Assembly (NCBI GenBank): GCA_025642065.1
Contig: JAODUP010000142.1
Location: 411,001 to 475,000, forward strand
Reading direction: 5' to 3'
Source of the DNA: Paralvinella palmiformis
Taxonomy: Eukaryota > Annelida > Polychaeta > Terebellida > Alvinellidae
DNA: 64,000 nt
Positions 1 through 13,300 of this stretch are shown piece by piece. Numbering within the stretch: position 1 is the stretch's first letter; every line of letters begins with the position of its first letter. The position numbers and the translations under genes are program-made. The notes under the pieces were generated by a model that was not told where the DNA came from, did not search any database, and saw only the letters and a list, made by a program, of their open reading frames with translations.

Positions 1-3000
1 GAAGATCCTGAATCCGTCCTGGAGTCCCACATATTATGTCTACCCCAGCCCTGATGCATGTCTCTGCAAAAAAAGGGTTTAGTCAGTAAAATGGGCTAAA
101 CAAACTTGAAGGAAACCTTTAAAAACTTTAACTATATCTCTTTAAGCTGGGATAGTAATCATTACTCAAAACAATTCATACATGATGCAATATTAATGAT
201 GTGGAACTTCTTTATGAAATATTATGCTGTCATCAAGTAGGTGAAGATTTAAAATTTACATTCCTTGAATTTTCAACGAATTATCATGCAAGTCATACAT
301 CATTTATTTGTAATAGAAACTGTATCTACCTTATTACCTGTAACATCAACATGTTATGTAATCACAAAATAATATACATCCCCAAATGCCAAGTATAATT
401 CTGATTAAGAAGATATACCTAACCACGAAGTACACATAATACATATCCCACATGATGACCATACCATAATTTACTGAATAATTTCTTTGATAAAATAAAT
501 TTAAATTAAACTTCTCCTGTAAGTACAACCTTAACAGTATAGTTAAACAACAAAAACAACAGTTTACCTTGTGGACCATATGGGGTCCCTCCATACACAG
601 CAAGAACAGAAAGACGACTACTCAAATCAGAAAACACATTGGCAGTCTGTTTAGCTAACTCTCTGGTGGGAGCTAATACCAACACCTTTAATAATAATTT
701 AAAAAAAGTATTATTACAATAATTTATTACACCAAGGTTTCTTTAAACTATGACCTCCTAACAAAAGAGACAATTATTTGGACCAGTCTCCTTTAACAGG
801 CATAATAGTGGCTTTTGAGGAAAAAAAGGAAAATCAAGAAAATGGGGGGGTATAGCTCTGTAAGCCCCGAAAAAAAGTGTTTTTTCCATTTTTAGGACAA
901 TCTGATATTATTGAGTGGAGATAAAACATGTCTTTCACAGGAGAAATTATCTTCAAACCATCAGTTTGACCCACTCCCCATTTTAGCTTTAAGGTTTTTA
1001 CATACATTGTCTTGGAGGATTCCAATTTTGGTGGAAATGAAACTTTTTATGTAGCAGACAGCTTCTTTCGGACCAAAATAATGATAATAAACACAAAATA
1101 ATGGTTCACCTAAGGTATTTTCAATATTTCATCTTACTACTGTTTTTTTTTTGAAAACGTGTTGTACAAACCCGCCGATGACAGCTGATACCAGAAAATA
1201 GAATTGACTTTTATTTTTAAATTATTCTTTTTGCACTGACCTGCCTGAACAGTGTGGAAGTGGATTAGGCTATGGGTCAGTTCTGCTTCAATATTATTTC
1301 AACTATTTCTACAGTAAATTGGTTTTCAAGCCAGGAAATTTGATAAATTTAAACTAATTATAACTCCTCCATCACCGAGAAACACATAAATAGTTCAAAC
1401 TTTATGGAGTTCTACTTAAAATCACCATCAAAAATATCGCCCTGATAAAGTTAGTGCCGATAAAAGAATATGTGAACAGAGGCCTTATTACGGTGATATA
1501 TATTCAATGGCGATTTTAAGTAGATATCTCTGCAAAGCATATAAATTTATGCAATTAAAAAAACCTAATAACATTAAAAAAACATGACATAAACAAGAAT
1601 CGGCTTCAACAAGAATCATACCATAATCTGGTCAAGGAACTGCAATTTGCTGGGGAGAAATTCCAACAATACTTCAGGTTGATCAGAGAATCTAAAATCC
1701 CACTTAATTGTTCAGGAAACACCAGCCCCTGACGTCTTATTCTAGATTGTTCTGCCGTAAGAATCACTACATGGAGCGATTCAGTTTGCTGTATCTGCAT
1801 CGATACACAGCCGCATGATGAATTGTATGCCATACCCATACATATGGAAGCAGTCATCTGTTTACATGCTGTTCCGTTTTTGTGTTATCTGCATGCCATA
1901 TTAAGCATGTCGCATATATGGAATCTTAGCTTTAGCTTAATACGTGGTAAGGATCGAACTAATATTCTATTTGCATTCGAAACTTCGAATATTCGAACAT
2001 TTTCTGACTTTTAAATTTGATATTTCACAGTCGTATAAACAAATATCATTCAAATATTTTTATGCATATTTTTGCAAAATCGGTTTTGTCTGGTGACGTT
2101 ATTCCTAGCAAATGGACAATATTGTGAACATAAAAAGCTGCAGACAAGAGATTATCATTTGTGTGTCACAGTAAAAGGGAAACAAGTTAAGTCGAGATTC
2201 CATATACACGATATGCATAATGCAGCATGCGAATCTGACATTGCAGTAGCCTGCCTGGACACTCGAATCAGACAGTTTAATCCAGAATTTTAAGACCTGA
2301 GATAGTAAAATTCTGGATTCAACTGTCCAATTCACATTAGCACCAATCACTACATGGAGCAATCCATTTTGCCAAAAGACATGAACCGTGAAAGAAATAT
2401 AGAAATAAGCCCCTCCCCCCCCCCCATTACACAAAACAATTTAACTGGATTTATACAAATAAAAAAAATATTTCTCATGCCTACTTTAAATACAAATAAA
2501 TATTTAATACCAGACTTTAATAACAGGTGCTTTTATAAACCAAGTCATTGAAAGAAATTATTATTCAAATCTCAGACAAAAGCATTATATACACTCTAAT
2601 ATTGTTTAATCTGACCCTTATGGTGACAAAATCCATATAAATTCCTAACTTAAATATTTATGTCTCATGTTTAACCTGTTATCATATTTATTAATCCTTA
2701 CCTTTGGAAATCGACCATGTGTGGTGTCTAGCATCTTTGACAGCATTTCAATTATAGGCACAGCAAATGCAATCTAAAGCATCAAGTAACAATCTTAATA
2801 TTGATATAATCCATTAAAATAATATATTAAATATTGCTTCACAAATTCTGAGAACAAGCTAATTTTCTAATTATACCCATCTTAATTCAGTCCTAATTTT
2901 ATCTTAACACTTACTGTCTTTCCAGTTCCGGTTCCTAAAAATGAAAAAAAATATCATGGATAATTTCTTGCTTCCAAAATGTAAAAATATTATAGGAAAT

Positions 3001-5537
3001 GTATGCAGACTGCTACCATACACAGCTAAAAATCAGGAAATTTAATTTATATAAAAATTAAAAAGGTACAACTGTAGGCACCAAAACATTTATTAATGAA
3101 CAAACCAAACAATCATGGGCAATAATGGAAAAAATGAACATCAACAGCTGTCAGCAAACTGACACATCCTATTTCATAGAATATAACCATGTGGCACAAT
3201 TATAACAAATGTTATATTTTGTATACAGCTAACAGTCGCTGTAGACAATTCACAAGTAAACACACCATGAGTTCACACAGTGCATAATAAAATACAATGT
3301 CGAGTGAACATGTCTGTTGATGGTAAAAACATTAGCTGGCAAAAAACTGTCAAGCAGAGCAGAGTAGCCTTAATTTCCTAAGCCAATAAACCTTGCCAAC
3401 TAATTTTTGCCAGCTTTTCACTTCGGGTCACTGCCAAGAGCAGCGGAGGCTGAGTTTCATGGTTTTCAATGTAGGCTGGATTCTTGTTCTGAACATCTTG
3501 GTTTGAACAACAATCTACTGCATAATACAATTGGAATTCAGATAGGAAAATACTTCTGGTGATAGATTAGTTTCTTGTTGTTCAGCATATTCCATTATTA
3601 AATGTTATTATTTTGAAAGAAATGAGAGTACATACTTCTTTAGTGAAGTCCGCTAGTATCACTTGAAAATTGAAATGGCGACAGATGGGGTTTGTCTACA
3701 TTTTAAAGCCAACTCATGGTTCATGTTAATTCATGAGAAATAATACCCAAATGCAATATATCAATGCCGAATTATTGCTCTATCAAGCAATACTTTTGTG
3801 TATCACACTATGTCTCCAATTTGATAAGTATTTTCGATCCAAATAGAACACCCGTTTGTTTATTAGAATTATGCCATCTATGTCGACGCATTATCACTCA
3901 CATATGCATGCGCTATGAGCCTACTGCTAGATGATGCTATACGGAAAATTACCACAAATAAAACAAATCATTGAAGATATCTCTGAATTGTCCTGGTAAA
4001 ATGACAGTAATACAACTGCCTTGTCTATTTTCGATATTATTATAAATGGCCAAAGATGTATATTGAAGAAACAATATGGGAAAGCCACTGCCTATACATA
4101 AACTTTCGCTACGAATACGGCAATCCACTTGTAAACGGGAAATGTGTTCTGTGAACTACCACATAGAACATCCAATTTAATCTATTTTGTTTACTAAATC
4201 AGTTTTTCATTTTCCTTTACTGACTGTTGGAATTGTGGAGTATTATCACCAGCAATGATCATTAAAATACCTCACGTACACACTGAAAAGGAACGGGGAT
4301 CCAGACTCTGCGATTAACACGATCCGATTGTAGCAGTTCTAAATCTTGCAGCCAGATATCACTAGCTTAATTGGCAAGGTCTATTAACTGATAAACTGGT
4401 ACCTCAAAATAAATTATCATTGATTCTAATTTAAGTGGATTCACTGTCGTTTTATGCATTTATGTCAAATTTATTTTTAAAACCCACTGTGTAGCTTCTA
4501 AATGGACATCACCTATTCCAGTATAAAGTACATATTACCACAAGTACGAATATATCATAGGAATGTTATCTGAATCAATCTGATATAAATTTTTTGAACA
4601 TTGTATTATGAACAATTATTTCTATGATATAGATGGGTTGCCACTCATCTTTTTCGTGGGTTTTATGCAATTCCCTTTAAGGTGCTCAAATACAATTTGT
4701 CTTATACACCAGTCATCTTAAACATGAGAATATATGGTAATTATTTTATCTGATATTATAGTATTTAAACACCTACTTGCTTGCATTACAACATCCTTGC
4801 CCTCCATAATAGGCTGGTATGCAGCGACTTGCACAGGGAAAAAATATTTCACTCCCATTCCTGCAAAAGGGAACATCGATATCAGAATAAAAAAGGGTTT
4901 AAAAGTATTGTGCTTCTAAGAACTTGATAGCATACCAATTTATATTAACCTGAGATTTATTCAGTGCATGCGTGTGTGTATGACATATATAAAGACAGAG
5001 ATTAATACAAATTTAACAATTACATCAAATTCAGACAATTCCAGTTAAGACAATTTGATAGACTGAATAAACTAAATGCCATAAAAAGTTTCTACTGGCT
5101 TAGCGATGAATTCATGAAATGCTACATAATAAAAGCTAATCCAGATGAATTCGGCTTGAAAAAGTATTCTATAAATATTGAAGCTTAATTTTCAAATACC
5201 TTCAATCAGTATGATTCAACATACCATATGAAAAGTTATAGCACAAATTATTTTATTAATTCCAGTTATAAAAATTGGACTATCTGTCAGTTACAATTGC
5301 ATGGATTGAAGTTTTCATGATGCCAAGAAAGTTAACTGAATTCTGATCTAATAAAAGAAGTATGATTAGAAAACTATATACCTCAAAACATTTAATAAAA
5401 CTGTAATCCAACGATATTATTCTGAACTTACTCTCCAAATTCTTCACTATCCACGGTGACAAATCAAACTTTTCAAAGTCTCCTTTTAAAGCATAATCAT
5501 CTTGCTCTTTTTCCTTTGGACGACTAGTTTTCTCATT
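1..5537 (-). CDS. DEAD-box RNA helicase, DDX21/DDX50 type (partial, six exons)
   Basis: ATP-dependent RNA helicase of the nucleolar DDX21/DDX50 (Gu) family, known for roles in rRNA processing and transcription. Exons in transcript order: 5432-5537, 4777-4860, 2915-2934, 2702-2773, 568-685, 1-63 (cut by the window edge). Their phases join without a break. Visible motifs: a pre-domain [17 protein letters not shown], a Q-motif region with FFPVQ followed by GKDVVMQA, motif I as ARTGTGKT, motif Ia APTREL, the GG motif in YGGTPYGPQ and motif Ib in [18 protein letters not shown] and YGGTPYG are the variants typical of DDX21/DDX50 rather than other DEAD-box families. About 154 residues are present; DEAD, SAT and the helicase C domain lie beyond the left edge. 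The lysine-rich N-terminus expected of the family is upstream of 5537 and was not found. Confidence 0.9.
1140..2400. mobile_element. Non-autonomous DNA transposon, family M (copy 1)
   Basis: About 600 bases from 1255 to 1870 match 12910-13470 closely. The shared part includes a hairpin whose arms are tctacttaaaatcaccat (from about 1410) and atggcgattttaagtaga (ending about 1525). The right part (2230-2400) has its own inverted pair around ttctggattcaa. No coding capacity is visible. It lies in an intron of the DDX21-like gene. Confidence 0.55.
2915..2934 (-). CDS. 20-nt micro-exon encoding helicase motif I
   Basis: This exon of the DDX21-like gene is only 20 nt. It is flanked on the minus strand by an AG acceptor (2935-2936) and a GTAAGT donor (2909-2914). 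It supplies the last two bases of an arginine codon and then TGTGKT, the ATP-binding P-loop. Neighbouring exons end in phase 1 before it and start in phase 0 after it, so skipping it would both shift the frame and destroy the Walker A. Confidence 0.85.
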
Positions 5538-6506
5538 CTGTTACAATAAAAACAAACCTCATTAACCAGAACCCTTCATATGCATGATTTATAAGCTATA
5601 TAAGAAATGTTAGCTGTGTGAGCATAGCAAAAAAATAAACTGGTGAATGATGTGGCAACAATACTTTTAACCAGTTCTTCTGAGGCACAATAATGTTTAA
5701 CATTCAAAACTGATGGACAAATGTCCCATTCATAACCATGTACATGAAGAGTATGCATGTACCAAAGCAGCAACCAACATTAAGAGCAGATATCAAAATC
5801 TTTAAACTACCAGAATCAATACTTACTCAAATGAAAGTCTGTTCTGTCAACTGATAAAAATAAACAACATCCATCAACAAAGAAAGAATGATATAAAAAT
5901 ACAAAACAAAGAAGAATAAAATCCTGCAAAATGACAAACGCAGTCTAGTTGTAAAATCAGACAAAAACAGATACAAATACAGTTTTATTTCACATGAATA
6001 TAACATACAATAATAATACTAAACATAGTTCAAATCAATATCATTGTCAACAGGTTACAAACACTCTAAGAACACCAGTTTCTGATTGCAATGATGATGA
6101 TGTTGACAAATGTGCACAATTTCACCATTTCCACAGCTCACAATTTTCTGTTTTAACAAAAACAGCGCAAACAGGCCTGCTACACTACATCAACTTCTGC
6201 TAGATCATCAGCTGTCAACTATTATTGTGTTTGTTACAAATGTAATTAAAATGACAGAAAGATCACTGGGAAGCATCTGCAGTTTACAAAATGACACACA
6301 CAGACCAATAATGCAACATAAATTGTTTGAATAACCACATCATGCACACACACAGAGTGTGTGTGTATGTGTGTAATATTTCAAACTATTCCATTGTGAA
6401 ATAATGTTTATCATTTATCATCCAGCCAACAATAGTCTGTTCTGACAATTCTTCACAATGTTTATGCTACAATGCCCTCACAGAGTCAGCAATCATAGTA
6501 AAGCCA

Positions 6507-7301
6507 TCAATTGTCATGTTTAGATTGCTCAAAGTTGTCAAACTCCTGTTTACTGATTTCATCGACTTCATCCTCCACCTGTTAATAGCAGTAAAAAGAC
6601 AAATCAGTCACTTACTGGTACTCATCTAAAAGAATGGATTATTTTGTCAAAGGCCAAGACTAACAGCTGCACAGAGATTATAGGAAGCCTTTATAAAACT
6701 TTTGAAAACGAAGGAAGATTTGACAAATATAGAATCTGTGATATGTCCACAAACAAAATTACAGTTGCTGGTAGCAGGAGTTCAAGCCTCATCACATTAT
6801 CCTTAATTATTTGAGTGATAGAATAATTTGATAATGGCTGTGCATGTGTAACAAAAAGACTTGTCTAGTGTTTAATTAATATTCCAACAGCAATGAAAAT
6901 GTATAAAAGCTGATGAAACCAGACCAATGTTATGTTCTCATTTGATATGTCACCTATACAATCAATGGTCAATTATTACCAAAATCAACTCTAATCTCAT
7001 GTGTTCTTACAAAATGATCACTAAATCTTAAACCTAAATATATTTTTATTGACTCTTGGCAAACACACACACACACAATTTCAGCACCTGTTCCACTGAC
7101 ACGACCTCTGGTACATAAAACTGGAGCATGTTCTGCACACCCTGTTTCAATGTTACGATAGAGCTAGGACAACTAGAACATGAACCCTGCATCTTCAGCT
7201 TAACAACACCATCATCAAAACCCTGAAATCAAATAAATGCATACAAATACACAACACAGTCAGTTAGATGCAAGCTTTTTTATATGAAATACACCAATTA
7301 G

Positions 7302-7346
<45 letters not shown>

Positions 7347-10300
7347 CTTTTCAAAATCTCCATCTACACATCTGATAGACACATTGATGTTCCACTCTGG
7401 AAAAACATCTTTTTTATCATGATAACAAATACTGCAATCAAGTTCCTCTAGCATCATCCATAAATCCTACACCTAGCACAAACATGGAAAAAATGGAAAC
7501 AAATTTGCAGTCATTTAAATACTTAATACCTTAGAGATTAGAGTGCATCCAGACTGCTTTTCAGTGTACTCTAATTTAATGACAAAAAGCCTGAGTGAGT
7601 AACATATAGCAGACATTGTTTTGAACACACTGTCATGGAGTCAAATATTTTGTATAACTGGGAATTCAGATACAGTGCTTACCTATGAAGAGAAAAATGG
7701 CTGTCCAGTCATCCAATTGGACATTATCCAAAAATAGTGCTTCGTGAAGACAGGAAACCAGTGATAAATTTTGAACATCAAACAGATAATGTGGACTGCT
7801 TCACCTATCTATACAACACAAGGATGAACAGCCTGATTATTAGTACAAAACAAGTATCAGCCTATAAATAGATTGTTACTTCAGCATTCTGGATGCATTC
7901 TAAGAAATATAATGGTCATAATAAACAGATAGCATATTAACTGTTAATATTTAACCAAGACCTCTGATATATATATATATATATATAATTAGTTAACTGA
8001 ATATGGTATAACTAAAAAGGTATATTAAATGCAAAAGATAAAGATTAAATACAAAACATATTAAATATTATTTAAAATCAATTGTTACTTATGCTAGATA
8101 AATTGGAATCAGATTTCAACACCATATAGTCTAACAAGTCATACTAATCTGGCATATGAAGTCACATCTTTTCTATGCATTTAGGGGATCATTAAGTTCA
8201 TGTTAAGTAAAATCTGACTCTGCAGCTGTGAGATTACAGTATTTTGTATTTTATCAGTATATCCTGACACTTGTCAACTTCATAATCTCTGGCAGAAAAC
8301 AGAATTGTGTGTGTTTATACTTTGATAAGAAAGCAATATTCCAGAAAGCAATATGTCAGTCAATGTGGGAAAGAAATACAGGGACTTGTCATTAGAATTT
8401 AAAAAAAAAATTAAATAAAATAATCTGAGTTAAAGTTTAAAAATCTGATGGAAACTTTTTGTTTTTAAATCATGAGTTTTTTCCAACCCTGATAGCCATG
8501 GTATGGGATTATAATACAAAAAAGTATATTATACCTAGAAACACAGATAAACTCTCCCTCTCCCTCTCTCACACACACACATGGATTGGACAAGGAGGTA
8601 ATAATATAAAACCAATCGACCTGAAGCTGTACATTTCAAAAGTAATGTTGCCACATTATGTCTGAAGCTATTTTTTCAAGAAAACACTTAAATACCATCA
8701 TAACAGTTCAAGCTTACATCAAAACAACAGATGGCTATGATGAAGGAAACAATAAACCTACCATAAAGATGATGTCACCTCCATCTTCCTGTACTGTGGG
8801 TCGTATTCTTGTGTCTAATAACTCTTTGATCATGGAAACTGTTTCATCATCTTCTTCTTCATTCTCTGAATTAGGTATGGCAAAAATAACCTATTTTGGA
8901 TGATATGTTTCAGACTGGCAATGTCCAGGAAGATGTGACACAGAAACTACTAATTCAAAAGAAAACATACCAAAGCTTTAAAATAAACCTTTCTTTAACC
9001 ATATAGATTAAATACAATAGTGCTATACTTAACCATGAATAACTTTTGTGAAATCGCTCAAATCAAAACTCAAATTATAAAATACTTGCTCAAATCCTTG
9101 CCTGGAGTTAGTGGTTATCCGAGATCACATTTAAATTGTATTTTTTCATGCAAACCTAAAAGGTATTTGAAATCATTTCAGGAGCATCTCAAAAAAAAAA
9201 AACTTTTACAACGAAGAGTATTTTATTGGGTGATCTCCACTTACTAAGATAGGTGTGGCCAAAACCAAAGCTAAATGAAACAGTCATAAATTCCCCAATT
9301 TATTAAGCTCTGTCAGTGTACAATAGAAAATTTAATTTATTCATCAGTTGCCTGACACTTGTGGTCTCTATAATGTAATTGACTGAAATAACTATATACA
9401 GTCTGGCCCCATTATAATGAGAGGACTGTGGTCCACAGACATGGGCAATGCTATGAAGTATGAGTGGTCCATGTGTATAATAATGAGTATGTGTACAATA
9501 GTGATAGAAATAGATGCTGGTATAGCCTAAGTCTACCTGACACAACTTATTTGCCAATCCATTTCATGACTTATTTTCTCCATTTCAGATCATAAAAACA
9601 ACCTCAACATTGCATAATATGGAAAATAATTCAGTATGTTGTATTTTCATGTTGGCTAAATGACATGACCCAAATGTTTTTAATCCAATTGGAATGATCA
9701 ATTGACAACAATAAAATTTGGCTAACCCTGGTGCCACCATGTTGATAACACTAAATCAGTAAATGCCTCTTTAAATGTATTCATATGCTGCTGTTAGTTG
9801 TCATTAAATGGACTTTTATTTCCTCCATATATTTGCTGAACTTTGTCATCACCTCCTATTTCTCTCTAACAAAATACTATTTTCATTTTGACATCTTCTT
9901 GGCTTCAGATCTGATGTTGATCTGTGCATTCGGTATGGCATTTGAAATTTGATACGATATGATGAAAAAAATTGGACTTTTATATGGAAATACTTTCTCT
10001 GCGTGTTATTAACAAAACTCGGATAAGAGTTGGGAATTGAGATACAAATAATCAGAATTAATATATGGACAGAGCCAGTGGATTTACCATTGATAATCAC
10101 AACCAAATTGAGAGCGAAGCACCCCCTTGTCTACATTATACTAAACCACATTATAATGGCACCAAACTGTAATTTTAAAAACATTTTATTACACCGAAAC
10201 TGAAACATGTACTAAAGGCTAACCTTGAACAGGTTCTTGTTCAACAGATAACACTGGCTGGCCAGATGTAAAGAAATCCATCAATACACCAAATATGTCA

Positions 10301-13300
10301 GGTTTTAACAGCTGCCAATCTAGATCTTCATCTGACTAGAAATAGATAAAAACAGTCATACCTATTGAAGTTAACAATGATACCACCATTTTCACATTTT
10401 GTATATATTTTATACTAGAATTTAACAACAAAGAATTACAATCAAGACCCTGTATTATTCGCTTAAAAGGCCAAATACTGACATGTGCGAAGAGTGCAAT
10501 GGTGTGTGTAAATGAGACGTGGGCTATTAATGTAGAGCAGAGAGGACAGTTTCAGCAGACAGAGATGAGAATGCTGCAATGGATGTGTAGTGTGTCTCTG
10601 TATGATAAGGTAACAAGTATAGAGATGAGGGATTGAGTTGGGATTGAACTGAAAATTAAATTGTTAAGACAATCAGTTGAGTTGGCTGGAACATGTTACA
10701 GAAAGATGATAGTAACTGGGATGAGAAAAGCACATAGTATGAGGTGGACAATGTGAGGGGAATGGTGAGAACATGGAATCAGGTGGTGAAGAAGGATATG
10801 AGAGTGTGAGCTGAATAAGGTAAATGCACAAGATCAGATAAAATGGAGTACCGTAGGTCCCGGCCATTAAGCCAAGGTCATTTTAGGCCTAAAATATCAC
10901 GATTTATGGTAGTACCGTCCATTAAGCCAACCTATAAATCTGAACCTTTCCATGCAGTATTTCCAGGTGACGTTTTGAACACAGGAACTAGTTTTGTTTT
11001 CATAATTCGTTCCAATGTCAATAGATCAAGGCAAATTGTAACGATTGTTTACACAAACTGTTAGCGCATACGTAGGACCTCAGACTTAAATTAACGGCGT
11101 GATTAAACATTCAATGAACTGCATATGAAGTCAATGACTTTGAAATAATTAAACATATCTAGAAAAATCTATATTGACGATTATTGTCAATTACTATTGA
11201 GCCTCTGATGGTATGTTTTGGTCACTAACGCAGCAATAACTGAGACAAAATATGGGGGCATCCCAATGTCTATGCCGCCAAACGAGAGATACGACCCTCT
11301 TAGGTACGGGATGTCTGGGTACGAGTTGTCTTATTACCGACGCTGCCTTCGTAAAATGTGCTACTGAGTCCAACAACATTTATCCATAATTACAAAAATC
11401 AGATAATTCTACATATAAATATTGATTTTCATTATAAAGCTATGTATAATTATCATCAACTTGTTTCACTTCTATTTTCACCCCATGACTGCATGAGTTT
11501 AAATCAAAATGATGATTGATGTCCATTTACATCTAGATCTAGAGTCTAGACGGCTGCTAACACACTGAATTTGTTTTTCTCCTGATGACTGGATTTCTTG
11601 ACACTGAAATAGCACCAGCCAATAAGTCTTGGCTTAATGGCCAGGACCTACGGCAGACTGACAACTCCCACAAAAGAGCGAAAAATGGCCATAAAATGAA
11701 CTGTTGTTGTTGTGGGTATAAAACCAAATACAATCTTGTGATTTATCTATGTCAACATTTTGTAGTACATACACCAGCAAGTAATATACATAGATATATT
11801 TGAATTAATGTCTTCAGAACATCACATTTGCCACTAAGCACTTTTTAAGCAGATGGTTTTTTTCTTGATTGAATTTTAAGTTTTAATAATTCCCTTGTCT
11901 CCAAACAGATTTGCATGTGTGACAGTGCATATGAGAGTAACTATTACATAACATGAAGTCACTTATAGAAAAGCTCTTTTAAGGTGTGTTTCAATTTAGG
12001 CTTCTTGGCACTCCTGTGTATACTATTAATATACTTTAATATTAAGCTTTTTTTATACCACATGAAAAGATGATTGTATTTAAAAGATGTGCAGCTGTTT
12101 TAAGCTAATATTTTTTTTACACATTCTTCAAAGGTAACTTCCCATCAAATCTAATTTACATAAAAACATAAAGATACCTCTAAGTGCAAACAACTAATGG
12201 GAAGTCAGTGTATATATCATGTCGCTTAATATGACATGATATATATCTTCACTTAACATGACATGACATATATCATGTCGTTTAACAGCATTTATGCTAC
12301 TGATATTATTTCAATCATTTTAACTGACTTAAAATAAATATCTTTTATCTTAAATTTAATACTGGATATGTGTGTGTTGAGTTTTGCAAATATTGATATA
12401 AATAACAAAAAGGAGTATCAGCACAGATTCTGTTTATACTCTTTTTAAGCAAAACTAGGAAGAATATTAAATAACATTTGATACTGTAAAGTCTTAAAAT
12501 GTCCAGTTATTCACTTATAACTATAATACATTTACCTTTGTAACTGTGATATAGTCAGTTCCGAAGAAAACGCCTTTCACTCCAGTAACTCTGAACAGCT
12601 GTCTGAAACATAAAACCTGAACTTTAACAAACTGTTCTTAGTACAAGCATAATACTATATAAAGTATTCATCCATGAAAAGCACAGTTAATATACATTCT
12701 CATGCTGAAAAACAAGTGGCTGATTAAGTAAAAGTGTTTTTCAGGCTATTAGTATTAAAACCAATTTTTTTAATCTATCTATTTACCGTAATCTTCCATA
12801 TATAATGCGCACCTTTTTTAACTGTTTTCCATCAGAAATATTTTATTGCTAAGGCCATTGTTTTTTGAATAATTGTTTTACAAAGCCACCTAATCCAAGA
12901 TGGTGACAGGTCAGTTCTGCTTCAAAATTATTTCAGTTATTTCTACAGTAAATCGGTCTTCAAGCTTAGAAATCTTGTAAATTTAAACTAATTATAACTC
13001 CTCCATCAACAAGAAACACATAAATAGTTCAAACTTTATGGAGTTCTACTTAAAATCACCATCGAAAATATCGCCCTGATAAAGTTAGTGCTGATAAAAG
13101 AATATGTGAACAGAGGCCTTATTATGGCGATATATATTCAATGGCGATTTTAAATAGATATCTCTGCAAAGCATATAAATTTATGCAATTAAAAAACCTA
13201 ACAACATAAAAAAACATGAGATAAACAAGAATCAGCTTCAACAAGGACCATCCCAGAATCTGGTCATGGAACTACAATTTGCTGGGGAAAAATTCCAACA

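Noticed and set aside
2105..2434. Minus-strand open frame of 109 codons in the helicase intron
   Set aside because: It lies within a repeat shared with 43200-43380 and includes a poly-G tract; no domain.
6500..6578. Last NFU1 exon considered as an N-terminal exon of the helicase (acidic, near 5537)
   Set aside because: It ends in a stop codon and its acceptor joins in phase 0 to the NFU1 CSSC exon.
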